Below are positions 17,286 through 27,002 of a DNA stretch of 64,000 nt, piece by piece. Position 1 is the first letter of the stretch, and each line of letters opens with the position of its first letter. Made by a program: the position numbers and the translations under genes. Under the pieces are notes generated by a model, which saw nothing but the letters and a program-made list of their open reading frames with translations, did not search any database and was not told the DNA's origin. The DNA is from Nevskiaceae bacterium (lineage in GTDB: Bacteria > Pseudomonadota > Gammaproteobacteria > Nevskiales > Nevskiaceae), in the NCBI GenBank assembly GCA_004297005.1, contig SCVA01000039.1, forward strand, positions 1 to 64,000, in the 5' to 3' direction.

Positions 17286-17876
17286 ATGTCCCGTACCACG
17301 CCTGCCTCGCTCCTCAGCATCGCGATTCTGCTGACCGCCTGCGTCACCATTAACGTGTACTTCCCGGCCGCCGCGGCGGAAAAGGCGGCGGATCGCATCA
17401 TCGAGGATGTGTGGAAGCAGTCGGCCCCCAAGCCTGCTGAATCGGCTCCCGCGCCGCAATCCAGTCTGGGTGGCCGCGCGGCCCTCGCGGTGCTGGATTT
17501 TCTGGTGCCGCCCGCGCAAGCGCAGCAGCCCAACATCGACATCAGTTCACCCGAGGTGCAGAGGGTCAAGGCGGCGCTGGAGGCGCGATTCCCCGGCTTG
17601 AAGCCGCATCTGGATTCCGGCGCGGTCGGCTTGACCGGTGACGGTTATGTCTCCCTGCGCGATCCCAGCGCGGTGCCGCTGGCACAGCGCAATGCCGTGA
17701 AAGGCCTGGTGGCCGACGAGAACAGCGATCGCAAGGCGCTGTACCACGAGATTGCCGTCGCCAACGGCCAGCCGCAGTGGGAAGGGCAGATCCAGAGTGT
17801 GTTCGCCCAGCGTTGGGTCGCGAAGGCGGCTGCCGGCTGGTGGTATCAAGACGCCAGCGGCTGGAAGCAGAAGTAG
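17286..17876 (+). CDS. YdbL-family (DUF1318) lipoprotein
   Basis: ATG 17286 follows AGGAGA and gives 196 residues. A lipoprotein signal ends at LLTAC (Cys18). Just after it comes VTINVYFPAAAAEKAADRIIEDVW, then a Pro/Ala linker, then a C-terminal DUF1318 domain (about residues 100-196) with SLRDPSAVPLAQRNAV and LVADENSDRKALYHEIA. In E. coli the small lipoprotein YnbE and periplasmic YdbL are separate and assist YdbH. No separate ynbE is seen here, so the lipidated N-terminal segment may take its place; that is inference. Confidence 0.82.
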   Translation: MSRTTPASLLSIAILLTACVTINVYFPAAAAEKAADRIIEDVWKQSAPKPAESAPAPQSSLGGRAALAVLDFLVPPAQAQQPNIDISSPEVQRVKAALEARFPGLKPHLDSGAVGLTGDGYVSLRDPSAVPLAQRNAVKGLVADENSDRKALYHEIAVANGQPQWEGQIQSVFAQRWVAKAAAGWWYQDASGWKQK

Positions 17877-17956
17877 CCGCCTATTTTTGCCTTCTTTATC
17901 CGCACTTCGGACGGTGCTGTCGCCATCATCTGATGGCATTCCATGGAGGAACTCTG

Positions 17957-19573
17957 ATGAGCAGGAATTTCAGGAACTGGGCGATGGCTGTCGCCCTCGC
18001 GAGCTCGGGTGCCCTGCTCGGCGCAGCGCCGGCGCTCGCTGCTAACACGACGTACTACGTCGATGCCGCCGCCGGCGCGGACGCCAACGCTGGTACCAGC
18101 CAGGCGGAGGCATGGAAGACGCTGGCCAAGGTCAACACGATGACCTTCACGGCCGGGGACAAGATTCTCCTGCGCGCCGGAGGGCTATGGGTGGAGCAGC
18201 TCAAGCCGAAAGGCTCGGGCGTCAGCGGCAACCCGATCACGATCGGTACCTATGGAGACGGTCCGCGACCGATCATTGATGGCCGCAACGTGCCTTACGC
18301 GCCCGCTGGCGCGGCCGCGGTGTTGCTGCAAAGTGTTTCGTACTGGACGGTGAGCGGGCTCGAAGTCACCAATGACACTGGCACGAACAATGTCGGTACC
18401 GTTGCCTCTCCCGGCAAGAACCGCAGCGGCATCCTGGTCTACAACCCCAGCGGCAAGGGCAAGTCCGGCATCATCATTCGCGACAACTACGTCCACGACG
18501 TCAATGGCTGCTTCGTCTGTACGGGTGCCAATCCGCAGACCAACGGCGGTATCGCCGTCCTGGCCGACGTCATGAACGGTCTCAACAACGGGGCCAGCAG
18601 CTTCAACGGCGTGCAGATCCTCGACAACGTCGTTGAGCGCGTCGGCCGCACCGGCATTGCCTTCAACGACTATTCGACGGGCTTCCTCTTAGCCGTCTCC
18701 CAAGACGCGCTGAGCAAGAATGTCACGATCGCCGGCAATCGGCTGAAGGACGTTGAAGGCGACGGCATCATCCTGTCCGGGTCGATCGACAATCTCATCG
18801 AGCGCAACCGCATCGACACGGCCGGCCTGGTCACGGTATCCGGAACGACCCAGCCCGGCACCGTCGGCATGTTCATCGCCAAGGCGACGAACAGCATCAT
18901 CCAGTTCAACGAGGTCTCCGGCGTGCGCCACAATGTCGTCGACGGGCAGGCCTATGACGTCGACTTGTGGGCCTATAACTCCATCGTGCAGTACAACTAC
19001 AGCCACGACAACGAAGGCGGCGCGGTCATGCTGATGGGCGGCAACTTCTCCGGCTCGAATGCCACCGTGCGCTACAACCTGAGCGTCAACGACGCCTTCG
19101 CCGCCAACGGCGTGTTCACGCTCTCCAGCGGCCTGCTGCGCGACTCGAAGATCTACAACAACACGGTCTACATCGCGCCGGGCCTGACCTCGCGCCCGAC
19201 CTACCAGCTCGGCTGGGACGGTAACAACAACAACACCTGGAGCTTCCAGAACAACGTGATCGTCAACCTCGGTACCGGGACTTGGGAGCAGCCCAAGGGC
19301 TCCGGCACCACGATCAGCCACAACCTCATCTTCGGCAATCACACCGCAGGCGAGCCGGTCGACGCCTACAAGATCACCGCGGATCCTCAGATGATCTTCC
19401 CGCCAACGGTGGCGCCAGAAGGCCTCGACGCGGTTGCGGGATACGGGCTGGCGTCCAGCTCGCCGGCGGTAGGCAGTGGCGTCGTCATTGTCGACAACGG
19501 TGAACGCGACTACTTCGGTCAGCCGGTCTCGCAGGTCGTCGCGCCGACGCGCGGCTTTCACGAGGCACACTGA
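17957..19573 (+). CDS. Exported right-handed parallel beta-helix protein
   Basis: ATG 17957 has GGAGGA 6 bp upstream and starts a clear Sec signal (MSRNFRNWAMAVALASSGAL to ALAA, cleaved near residue 29), giving 538 residues. The mature start TTYYVDAAAGADANAGTS and GDKILLRAG, followed by many Asn/Gly/Val-rich coils (SVSYWTVSGLEVTND, IIRDNYVHDVNG, VQYNYSHDNEGGAVML), identify a parallel beta-helix of the pectate-lyase-like superfamily. Substrate is unknown; such folds are mostly polysaccharide lyases or hydrolases. It stands alone between the ydb genes and tRNA-Pro, with an AT-richer tail, so lateral gain is possible. Confidence 0.83.
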   Translation: MSRNFRNWAMAVALASSGALLGAAPALAANTTYYVDAAAGADANAGTSQAEAWKTLAKVNTMTFTAGDKILLRAGGLWVEQLKPKGSGVSGNPITIGTYGDGPRPIIDGRNVPYAPAGAAAVLLQSVSYWTVSGLEVTNDTGTNNVGTVASPGKNRSGILVYNPSGKGKSGIIIRDNYVHDVNGCFVCTGANPQTNGGIAVLADVMNGLNNGASSFNGVQILDNVVERVGRTGIAFNDYSTGFLLAVSQDALSKNVTIAGNRLKDVEGDGIILSGSIDNLIERNRIDTAGLVTVSGTTQPGTVGMFIAKATNSIIQFNEVSGVRHNVVDGQAYDVDLWAYNSIVQYNYSHDNEGGAVMLMGGNFSGSNATVRYNLSVNDAFAANGVFTLSSGLLRDSKIYNNTVYIAPGLTSRPTYQLGWDGNNNNTWSFQNNVIVNLGTGTWEQPKGSGTTISHNLIFGNHTAGEPVDAYKITADPQMIFPPTVAPEGLDAVAGYGLASSSPAVGSGVVIVDNGERDYFGQPVSQVVAPTRGFHEAH

Positions 19574-19789
19574 GTCTGGTCCGGTTGCGATCCCCGTTGA
19601 AATTGCCGCGCGTCGCCAAGGCCGCGAAAACGGTTTTTGGATCAACCCGCATTGCCTCGTGGGCTTTCGGCTTGTCGCTGCTCGTCTGGAATTGATTGGT
19701 CAATTCTTGGTTGGCGGCAACAAGCACAGAGCCCACTCCGAAGATATTGTTCGGAATGGACTAAGTATTTGAATGTCGGGAGATAAAAC
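19574..19789. other. Intergenic stretch between beta-helix gene and tRNA-Pro
   Basis: 216 bp, more AT-rich than its surroundings, with no convincing gene. A 7-bp perfect inverted repeat GAATTGA-TTGG-TCAATTC lies at 19689-19706. It has no following T-run on either strand, so it is not a clear terminator. Confidence 0.6.
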
Positions 19790-19866
19790 TGGTCGGGGCG
19801 ACAGGATTCGAACCTGCGACCTCTTGCTCCCGAAGCAAGCGCTCTACCAAGCTGAGCTACGCCCCG
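19790..19866 (-). tRNA. tRNA-Pro (anticodon CGG)
   Basis: A 77-nt minus-strand cloverleaf with encoded CCA. The acceptor stem is CGGGGCG/CGCCCCG, the anticodon stem-loop CTTGC-TTCGGGA-GCAAG (anticodon CGG), and the T-loop GGTTCGAATCC. It begins only 4 nt after the ispB stop codon on the same strand and has no room for its own promoter outside the ispB coding sequence. Confidence 0.97.
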
Positions 19867-19870
19867 TGCC

Positions 19871-20851
19871 TCAATGCTTGCGGCCGACGGCGAAATCCGC
19901 CAGCTGCAACAGCGCTGCTTTGTAGGGGGACTCGGGAAGACCGCCGACAGACGCTTTGGCTGAATCGGCATGCCGTTCAGCGAGGGCGCGAGTGTACGGG
20001 ATCGCCCCTGTCGATTCAATGGCTTTTCGCACCTCGGCGAGGGTGGCTTCGAGGTCGCTGATCTCGCCGCTGCGCAGAACGTGGCGCAGGCGAGCGACGG
20101 TTTCCGCATCGCCGTGCTTGAGCACCTGGATCAGCGGCAGTGTCGGCTTGCCCTCGATCAGGTCATTGCCGACTGCCTTGCCGCTTTCCTGGGGATCGCC
20201 TTCGAAATCGAGTACGTCGTCGGCGAGTTGATAGGCAATGCCCAGTCGCAGGCCGTATTCGGCCAGGGCGCTTTGGGTGGCGGCATCGGCCCCGGCCGCA
20301 ATCGCGCCGAGCTGGCAGGCGGCGCGGAACAGGACCGCGGTCTTCAGTTCAATGACCCGGAAATAGCGGGCTTCATCGACATCGGGGTTGCGGGCGTTCA
20401 AGAGCTGCAGAACCTCGCCCTCGGCGATGGCATTGGTGGTGTCGGCCATTACCCGCATCACTTCCAGTTCGCCGACCTCGACCATCATCTGGAAGGCGCG
20501 TGAGTACAGGAAGTCGCCGGACAAGACTGCCGCCGAATTGCTCCACTGGGCGTTGGCAGTGATGCGGCCGCGGCGCAGGTCGGTATGGTCGACCACGTCG
20601 TCGTGCAGCAGGGTGGCGGTATGGATGAACTCGATGACCGCAGCCAGAATGCGCGCCCGGTCGTTGACCTGCCCAGCGGCGCCGGCGGCCAGCAGGGTGG
20701 TGGTCGGCCTCAGGCGTTTGCCGCCGGCGTGGATGATATGGCCGCCGATGTCGTTGATGAGCGCCACTTTCGAGGCTAGGCGCTGGCGTATCACCTCGTT
20801 GACGCGCAGCAGGTCATCCGTGACCGGGAGCAACAGGGTTTTTAGATCCAT
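19871..20851 (-). CDS. ispB: IspB, polyprenyl diphosphate synthase
   Basis: A 326-residue trans-isoprenyl diphosphate synthase. The first aspartate-rich motif lies in LLHDDVVDHTDLRRGR and the second in QLADDVLDFEGDPQESGKAVGND; GGKRLRP lies near residue 45. It makes the C40 or similar side chain of ubiquinone and menaquinone. Chain length cannot be read from the sequence. It is divergent from rplU, as in E. coli and Pseudomonas, and tRNA-Pro follows it directly. Confidence 0.95.
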   Translation of the reverse strand: MDLKTLLLPVTDDLLRVNEVIRQRLASKVALINDIGGHIIHAGGKRLRPTTTLLAAGAAGQVNDRARILAAVIEFIHTATLLHDDVVDHTDLRRGRITANAQWSNSAAVLSGDFLYSRAFQMMVEVGELEVMRVMADTTNAIAEGEVLQLLNARNPDVDEARYFRVIELKTAVLFRAACQLGAIAAGADAATQSALAEYGLRLGIAYQLADDVLDFEGDPQESGKAVGNDLIEGKPTLPLIQVLKHGDAETVARLRHVLRSGEISDLEATLAEVRKAIESTGAIPYTRALAERHADSAKASVGGLPESPYKAALLQLADFAVGRKH

Positions 20852-20929
20852 TCTTTGGGCGGCTCAACGGGCTGGCAAACGGCGCGGATGCTAGGTGCGC
20901 GGGACAAGGGGCGTCAATCTTAAAATTGC

Positions 20930-20958
20930 TTGACCGGGCGGGTACTTGTCACTAGAAT
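20930..20958 (+). promoter_or_regulatory. Sigma-70 promoter for rplU-rpmA
   Basis: TTGACC, a 17-bp spacer and TAGAAT give a near-consensus promoter (5 of 6 in each box). It lies about 60 bp upstream of the rplU start in the ispB-rplU divergent gap. Confidence 0.78.
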
Positions 20959-21016
20959 CCGCCCTCTTTCAAAACGGCCGTCCCCGCGGGGCTGGCCAGT
21001 GCTCGGAGTATCCACG

Positions 21017-21331
21017 ATGTATGCCGTGATCAAGACCGGTGGCAAACAGTACAAAGTTGCCCCTGGCGAACAGCTGAAGGTTGAGAGTCTGGTTGCCGAC
21101 GTCGGCAGCGTCTTTTCCTTTGACCAGGTTCTGCTCGTGGCCAATGGCGAAGCCATCAAGGTCGGCGCCCCGACCGTGGCCGGCGCCACCGTGAAGGCGG
21201 AAGTCGTGGCCCACGGCCGCGGCGACAAAATCCGCATCATCAAGCACCGCCGCCGCAAGCATTACCACAAGGAACAGGGTCATCGCCAGAACTACACGGC
21301 GGTGAAGATCACCGAGATCGTCGGCGCCTAA
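21017..21331 (+). CDS. rplU: Ribosomal protein bL21
   Basis: ATG 21017 (GGAG about 10 bp upstream) gives the standard [23 protein letters not shown] start and 104 residues. The C-terminal [22 protein letters not shown] is the L21 rRNA-binding signature. It belongs to the large subunit and is paired with rpmA in the usual order. Confidence 0.99.
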   Translation: MYAVIKTGGKQYKVAPGEQLKVESLVADVGSVFSFDQVLLVANGEAIKVGAPTVAGATVKAEVVAHGRGDKIRIIKHRRRKHYHKEQGHRQNYTAVKITEIVGA

Positions 21332-21370
21332 GCCCGGCCTCTCCCCGAACAAGCATCAGGAGCATTCGTC

Positions 21371-21628
21371 ATGGCACATAAGAAGGCAGGCGGTTCTACC
21401 CGCAACGGTCGTGATTCCGAGTCCAAGCGTCTCGGTGTGAAGAAGTTTGGCGGCGAAGCGGTCATCGCCGGCAACATCATCATCCGCCAGCGCGGCACCC
21501 AGTTTAAGCCGGGCATCAACGTCGGCATCGGCAAGGATCACACGATCTTTGCCCTCACCGACGGCAAGGTGCTGTTCAAGGCGCGCGGCGCCAAGGGCAA
21601 GACCCACGTTGATATCGTCGCGGCTTAA
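21371..21628 (+). CDS. rpmA: Ribosomal protein bL27
   Basis: 85 residues beginning [20 protein letters not shown], the conserved L27 N-terminal tail that reaches toward the peptidyl transferase centre. There is no N-terminal leader needing Prp-type cleavage. It lies 39 bp after rplU and is followed by a terminator. Confidence 0.99.
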   Translation: MAHKKAGGSTRNGRDSESKRLGVKKFGGEAVIAGNIIIRQRGTQFKPGINVGIGKDHTIFALTDGKVLFKARGAKGKTHVDIVAA

Positions 21629-21646
21629 GGCTAACGCCTTGAGCTG

Positions 21647-21673
21647 AAAAAGCCCCGTTCAACGGGGCTTTTT
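21647..21673 (+). terminator. Rho-independent terminator after rpmA
   Basis: AAAAAGCCCCGTT pairs with AACGGGGCTTTTT, with a loop of about 5 nt and a T-run. It lies 18 bp after the rpmA stop and separates the ribosomal genes from obgE. Confidence 0.93.
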
Positions 21674-21700
21674 CATGCCCGCAATCGTGCAGTTGTTTAG

Positions 21701-23870
<2,170 letters not shown>

Positions 23871-23930
23871 GACTGGGTAGCCGGCCGGCTACGTGGCCGG
23901 GCCTGAATTCAGTCCGTCGCGGACAAACAA

Positions 23931-23957
23931 AAAACGCCGGCACTGGGCCGGCGTTTT
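23931..23957. terminator. Bidirectional terminator between proB and rpsT
   Basis: AAAACGCCGGC pairs with GCCGGCGTTTT around a 5-nt loop. T-runs on both strands let it serve the convergent genes proB (plus) and rpsT (minus). Confidence 0.9.
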
Positions 23958-23971
23958 GCGCTGCGGGCGGT

Positions 23972-24235
23972 TTAGGCCAGCGCGAGGATGTGCGCCTGCA
24001 GGCGGCTCTTGTGGCGAGCGGCCTTGTTCTTGTGGATCAGGCCACGGTTGGCGTAGCGGTCCAGCACCGGCACCATCTCGGCGTAGGCGGCAACGGCGCC
24101 GGCCTTGTCCTTGGCGGCGACGGCCTTCACGACCTTCTTGATCGTGGTGCGCACCATGGAACGCTGCGCGGTGTTGCGAGCGCGGTTGTTCTCGGACTGG
24201 CGGGCGCGCTTTTTGGCAGAGGCGATATTGGCCAA
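23972..24235 (-). CDS. rpsT: Ribosomal protein bS20
   Basis: 87 residues starting [21 protein letters not shown], the standard S20 N-terminus, and rich in Lys/Arg/Ala helices. It belongs to the small subunit, is transcribed alone and is divergent from murJ. A good promoter lies upstream. Confidence 0.98.
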   Translation of the reverse strand: MANIASAKKRARQSENNRARNTAQRSMVRTTIKKVVKAVAAKDKAGAVAAYAEMVPVLDRYANRGLIHKNKAARHKSRLQAHILALA

Positions 24236-24310
24236 GGGTCAAGCTCCTGAAGATCGTTCGCGTCCTGCTGACGGTGCGAAGCGATTAGAATCGTGGAAAA
24301 AAGGGCGCAA

Positions 24311-24339
24311 AGTATGTTGTGCGATCCTTAGTCTGTCAA
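24311..24339 (-). promoter_or_regulatory. Sigma-70 promoter of rpsT
   Basis: On the minus strand a perfect TTGACA is followed after 17 bp by CATACT (4 of 6). The start would lie about 70 nt before the rpsT ATG, leaving a leader in which S20 autoregulation could act. Confidence 0.7.
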
Positions 24340-24393
24340 CGGTCGCCATGTCAATCTCGCCCACCGCCTGTCGTCTCCCCGGTTTGCCGCGCC

Positions 24394-25995
24394 ATGTCTG
24401 AATTTGAAACCCCGGGGCCCAAGCCTGCCGCCAAGGGCGCCAGCGGTGCTGCCTCGCTGGGGCGTTCCACCAGTATCGTCGGGGCGATGACCCTGTTGTC
24501 GCGGGTGCTGGGCTTCGTCCGCGAGATCATGCTTGCCACCGCCTTCGGTGCCGGCGCGGCGATGGATGCCTTTCTGGTCGCCCTGCAGATTCCCAACTTC
24601 GGCCGCCGGATGTTCGCCGAAGGCGCCTTCTCGCAGGCCTTCGTGCCGGTGTTCACCGAGACCAAGACCACCCAGGACCACGCTGCCGCCCGTGACTTGG
24701 TCGCGGTCGTCGGTGGCACGCTGGGCGGAGTGCTGAGCCTGATCACCCTGATCGGCTGCCTGGCGGCCCCGGTGCTGGTCTGGCTGTTCGCCTCCGGCTT
24801 TGCCTCCGAGCCGGGCAAGCAGGCCCTGGCCGGCGAGCTGCTGCGCTGGACCTTCCCCTACCTGATGTTCATCTCGCTGACCTCGATGGCCGGCGGCGTG
24901 CTCAACGCCTACGGGCGGTTCGCGGTGCCGGCGTTCACGCCGGTGATCCTCAACCTCTGCCTGATCGGCAGCGCCTTCGTCGATGGCGGCTCGGTGCAGG
25001 TGCTGGCCTACGCGGTATTCCTGGCCGGCGTCCTGCAATTCGCCTTCCAGTTGCCCTCGCTGTGGAAGCTGCGCCTGCTGCCCTGGCCGCGCTGGGGTTG
25101 GCGCGATGGCAGGGTGCGCCACATCATCGAATTGATGGTGCCGGTGCTGATCGGCTCCTCCATCGCCCAGGTCAGCCTGCTGATCAACTCCAATCTCTCC
25201 ACCCACTTCGGCGACGGCTCGGTGAGCTGGCTCTACTACGCCAACCGGCTGATGGAGTTCCCGCTCGGCATCTTCAGCATCGCGGTCGGCACCGCCATCC
25301 TGCCGACGCTCTCGGCCCAGCACGCCGTGGCGCAGGGACAGCAATTCTCCTCGACGCTGGACTGGGGCCTGCGCACCATCCTGATCATCGGCCTGCCGGC
25401 GGCGGCCGGCATGCTGCTGCTGGCCGGCCCGCTGGTCGCTAGCATCTACGGCCACGGCCGCTTCGGCGCCGAGGACGTGCGCATGACCACCTATGCGCTC
25501 TGGGCCTACGGCGCCGGCTTCATGGGTTTTTCGCTGATCAAGGTGCTGGTGCCGGGGTTCTACGCCCGGCAGGAGACCAAGCTGCCGGTGCGCTTCGCGA
25601 TCACCGCGCTGATCGTCGGCATGAGCTTCAGCCTCGGCGTGTTCCTGGTCGACAACCACAGTCCCTTGCCGGCCGCGCACGTTGGCCTCGCGATCTCCAC
25701 CACGCTGACCGCCTGGGTCAATGCCGGTCTGCTGTATCGACGCCTGCGTCGCGACGGCATCTACGTGCCAGGCGCCGGCTGGGGTGGCTTCGCGCTGCGC
25801 ATCACCGCGGCCACGCTGGCGATGGCGGCAGTGGTCTGGTTTTTCGCCGGCCCGATCGAGCTATGGCTGAGTCTGGACGCCGCCCATCGCGGCCTGCGCC
25901 TGCTGCTGGTGATCGTCGCCGCCATGCTGGCCTACTTCGGAGTGTTGATCGCGCTCGGCCTGCGGCCGCGTGATCTGCGGCCCCGGCGCGGCTAA
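24394..25995 (+). CDS. murJ: MurJ, lipid II flippase
   Basis: ATG 24394 gives MSEFETPGPKPAAKGASG and 533 residues; ATG 24349 is a less likely longer start. About 14 transmembrane helices are evident, with the MurJ N-terminal signature TLLSRVLGFVREIMLATAFGAG, DAFLVALQIPN and FAEGAFSQAFVPVF. It flips lipid II across the inner membrane. It lies 36 bp upstream of ribF, the usual neighbour. Confidence 0.96.
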   Translation: MSEFETPGPKPAAKGASGAASLGRSTSIVGAMTLLSRVLGFVREIMLATAFGAGAAMDAFLVALQIPNFGRRMFAEGAFSQAFVPVFTETKTTQDHAAARDLVAVVGGTLGGVLSLITLIGCLAAPVLVWLFASGFASEPGKQALAGELLRWTFPYLMFISLTSMAGGVLNAYGRFAVPAFTPVILNLCLIGSAFVDGGSVQVLAYAVFLAGVLQFAFQLPSLWKLRLLPWPRWGWRDGRVRHIIELMVPVLIGSSIAQVSLLINSNLSTHFGDGSVSWLYYANRLMEFPLGIFSIAVGTAILPTLSAQHAVAQGQQFSSTLDWGLRTILIIGLPAAAGMLLLAGPLVASIYGHGRFGAEDVRMTTYALWAYGAGFMGFSLIKVLVPGFYARQETKLPVRFAITALIVGMSFSLGVFLVDNHSPLPAAHVGLAISTTLTAWVNAGLLYRRLRRDGIYVPGAGWGGFALRITAATLAMAAVVWFFAGPIELWLSLDAAHRGLRLLLVIVAAMLAYFGVLIALGLRPRDLRPRRG

Positions 25996-26031
25996 GCGGC
26001 TAAAATTGCCGCCCTTTTCGAGTGGCCTGTC

Positions 26032-26991
26032 ATGGAGCTGATACGCGGACTGCACAACCTGAGCCGGTCGCACCGGGGCTCGGTGCTGTCCATCGGCAAC
26101 TATGACGGCGTGCACCGGGGGCATCAGGCGCTGCTGAAGCGCCTGCGCGAACGCTCCGCCGAGCTGGGCCTGCCCAGCACCGTGCTGGTGTTCGAGCCGA
26201 CTCCGCGCGAGTACTTCGCCCTCGCCGACGCCCCACCGCGGGTGCTGACCCTGCGCGACAAGCTCACGGCCCTGGCCGGGCAGGGTGTGCAGCGGGTGCT
26301 GATCGTGCGCTTCGACCGCCGTCTGGCGGCGCTCTCGGCCGAGGCCTTCGTACGCCAGGTGATCGTCGAGGCGCTGGGCACCAAGGCGCTGGTGGTGGGC
26401 GACGATTTTCGCTTCGGCGCCCGCCGCAGCGGCGACTTCGCCCTGCTGCAAAGCCTGGGGCAGACGCTGGGCTACAGCGCCGAGCAACTCGACACCCTGC
26501 ACGTCAGCGGCTGCCGTTGCAGCTCCACCGCACTGCGCGGGCTGCTGGCTGACGCAAAGCTGGACGAAGCCGCCGAGCTGCTGGGCCGCCCCTACACGAT
26601 CAGCGGCCCGGTGCGGCACGGTCTCAAGCTCGGCCGCCAACTGGACATGCCCACCGCCAATCTCGCCCTGCGCCGACCGCCGCCGCTGCCCCTGGGCGTC
26701 TACGCGGTGCGCGCGCGCCTGGCCGGCTCCGAGACGCACTGGACCGGCGTTGCCAGCCTGGGCGTGCGGCCGACCTTGGGCCTGAGCCGCTGCCTGCTGG
26801 AAACCCATCTGTTCGGCCAGCCAGGCGACATCTATGGCCGGCTGCTGAGCGTCGAGTTCCAGCGCTATCTGCGGCCGGAGCTGCGCTTCGCTAGTCTCGA
26901 TGCCCTGAAGACCCAGATGCACCTCGATGCCGAGGACGCCAAAGCCGGTTTCGCCGCCGCGAGCCGCTCCCCTGAAGAACCCGCCTACTAG
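26032..26991 (+). CDS. ribF: RibF, bifunctional riboflavin kinase/FAD synthetase
   Basis: 319 residues. The N-terminal nucleotidyltransferase has GNYDGVHRGHQALL and VVGDDFRFGARRSGD. The C-terminal riboflavin kinase has GRQLDMPTANLALR and GVYAVRAR. It makes FMN and FAD. It lies 11 bp before ileS, the conserved murJ-ribF-ileS-lspA order. Confidence 0.98.
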   Translation: MELIRGLHNLSRSHRGSVLSIGNYDGVHRGHQALLKRLRERSAELGLPSTVLVFEPTPREYFALADAPPRVLTLRDKLTALAGQGVQRVLIVRFDRRLAALSAEAFVRQVIVEALGTKALVVGDDFRFGARRSGDFALLQSLGQTLGYSAEQLDTLHVSGCRCSSTALRGLLADAKLDEAAELLGRPYTISGPVRHGLKLGRQLDMPTANLALRRPPPLPLGVYAVRARLAGSETHWTGVASLGVRPTLGLSRCLLETHLFGQPGDIYGRLLSVEFQRYLRPELRFASLDALKTQMHLDAEDAKAGFAAASRSPEEPAY

Positions 26992-27002
26992 CTGAGCTTG
27001 CC

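Noticed and set aside
19689-19706. Terminator for tRNA-Pro or the beta-helix gene
   Set aside because: The 7-bp stem is AT-rich and no T-run follows on either strand.
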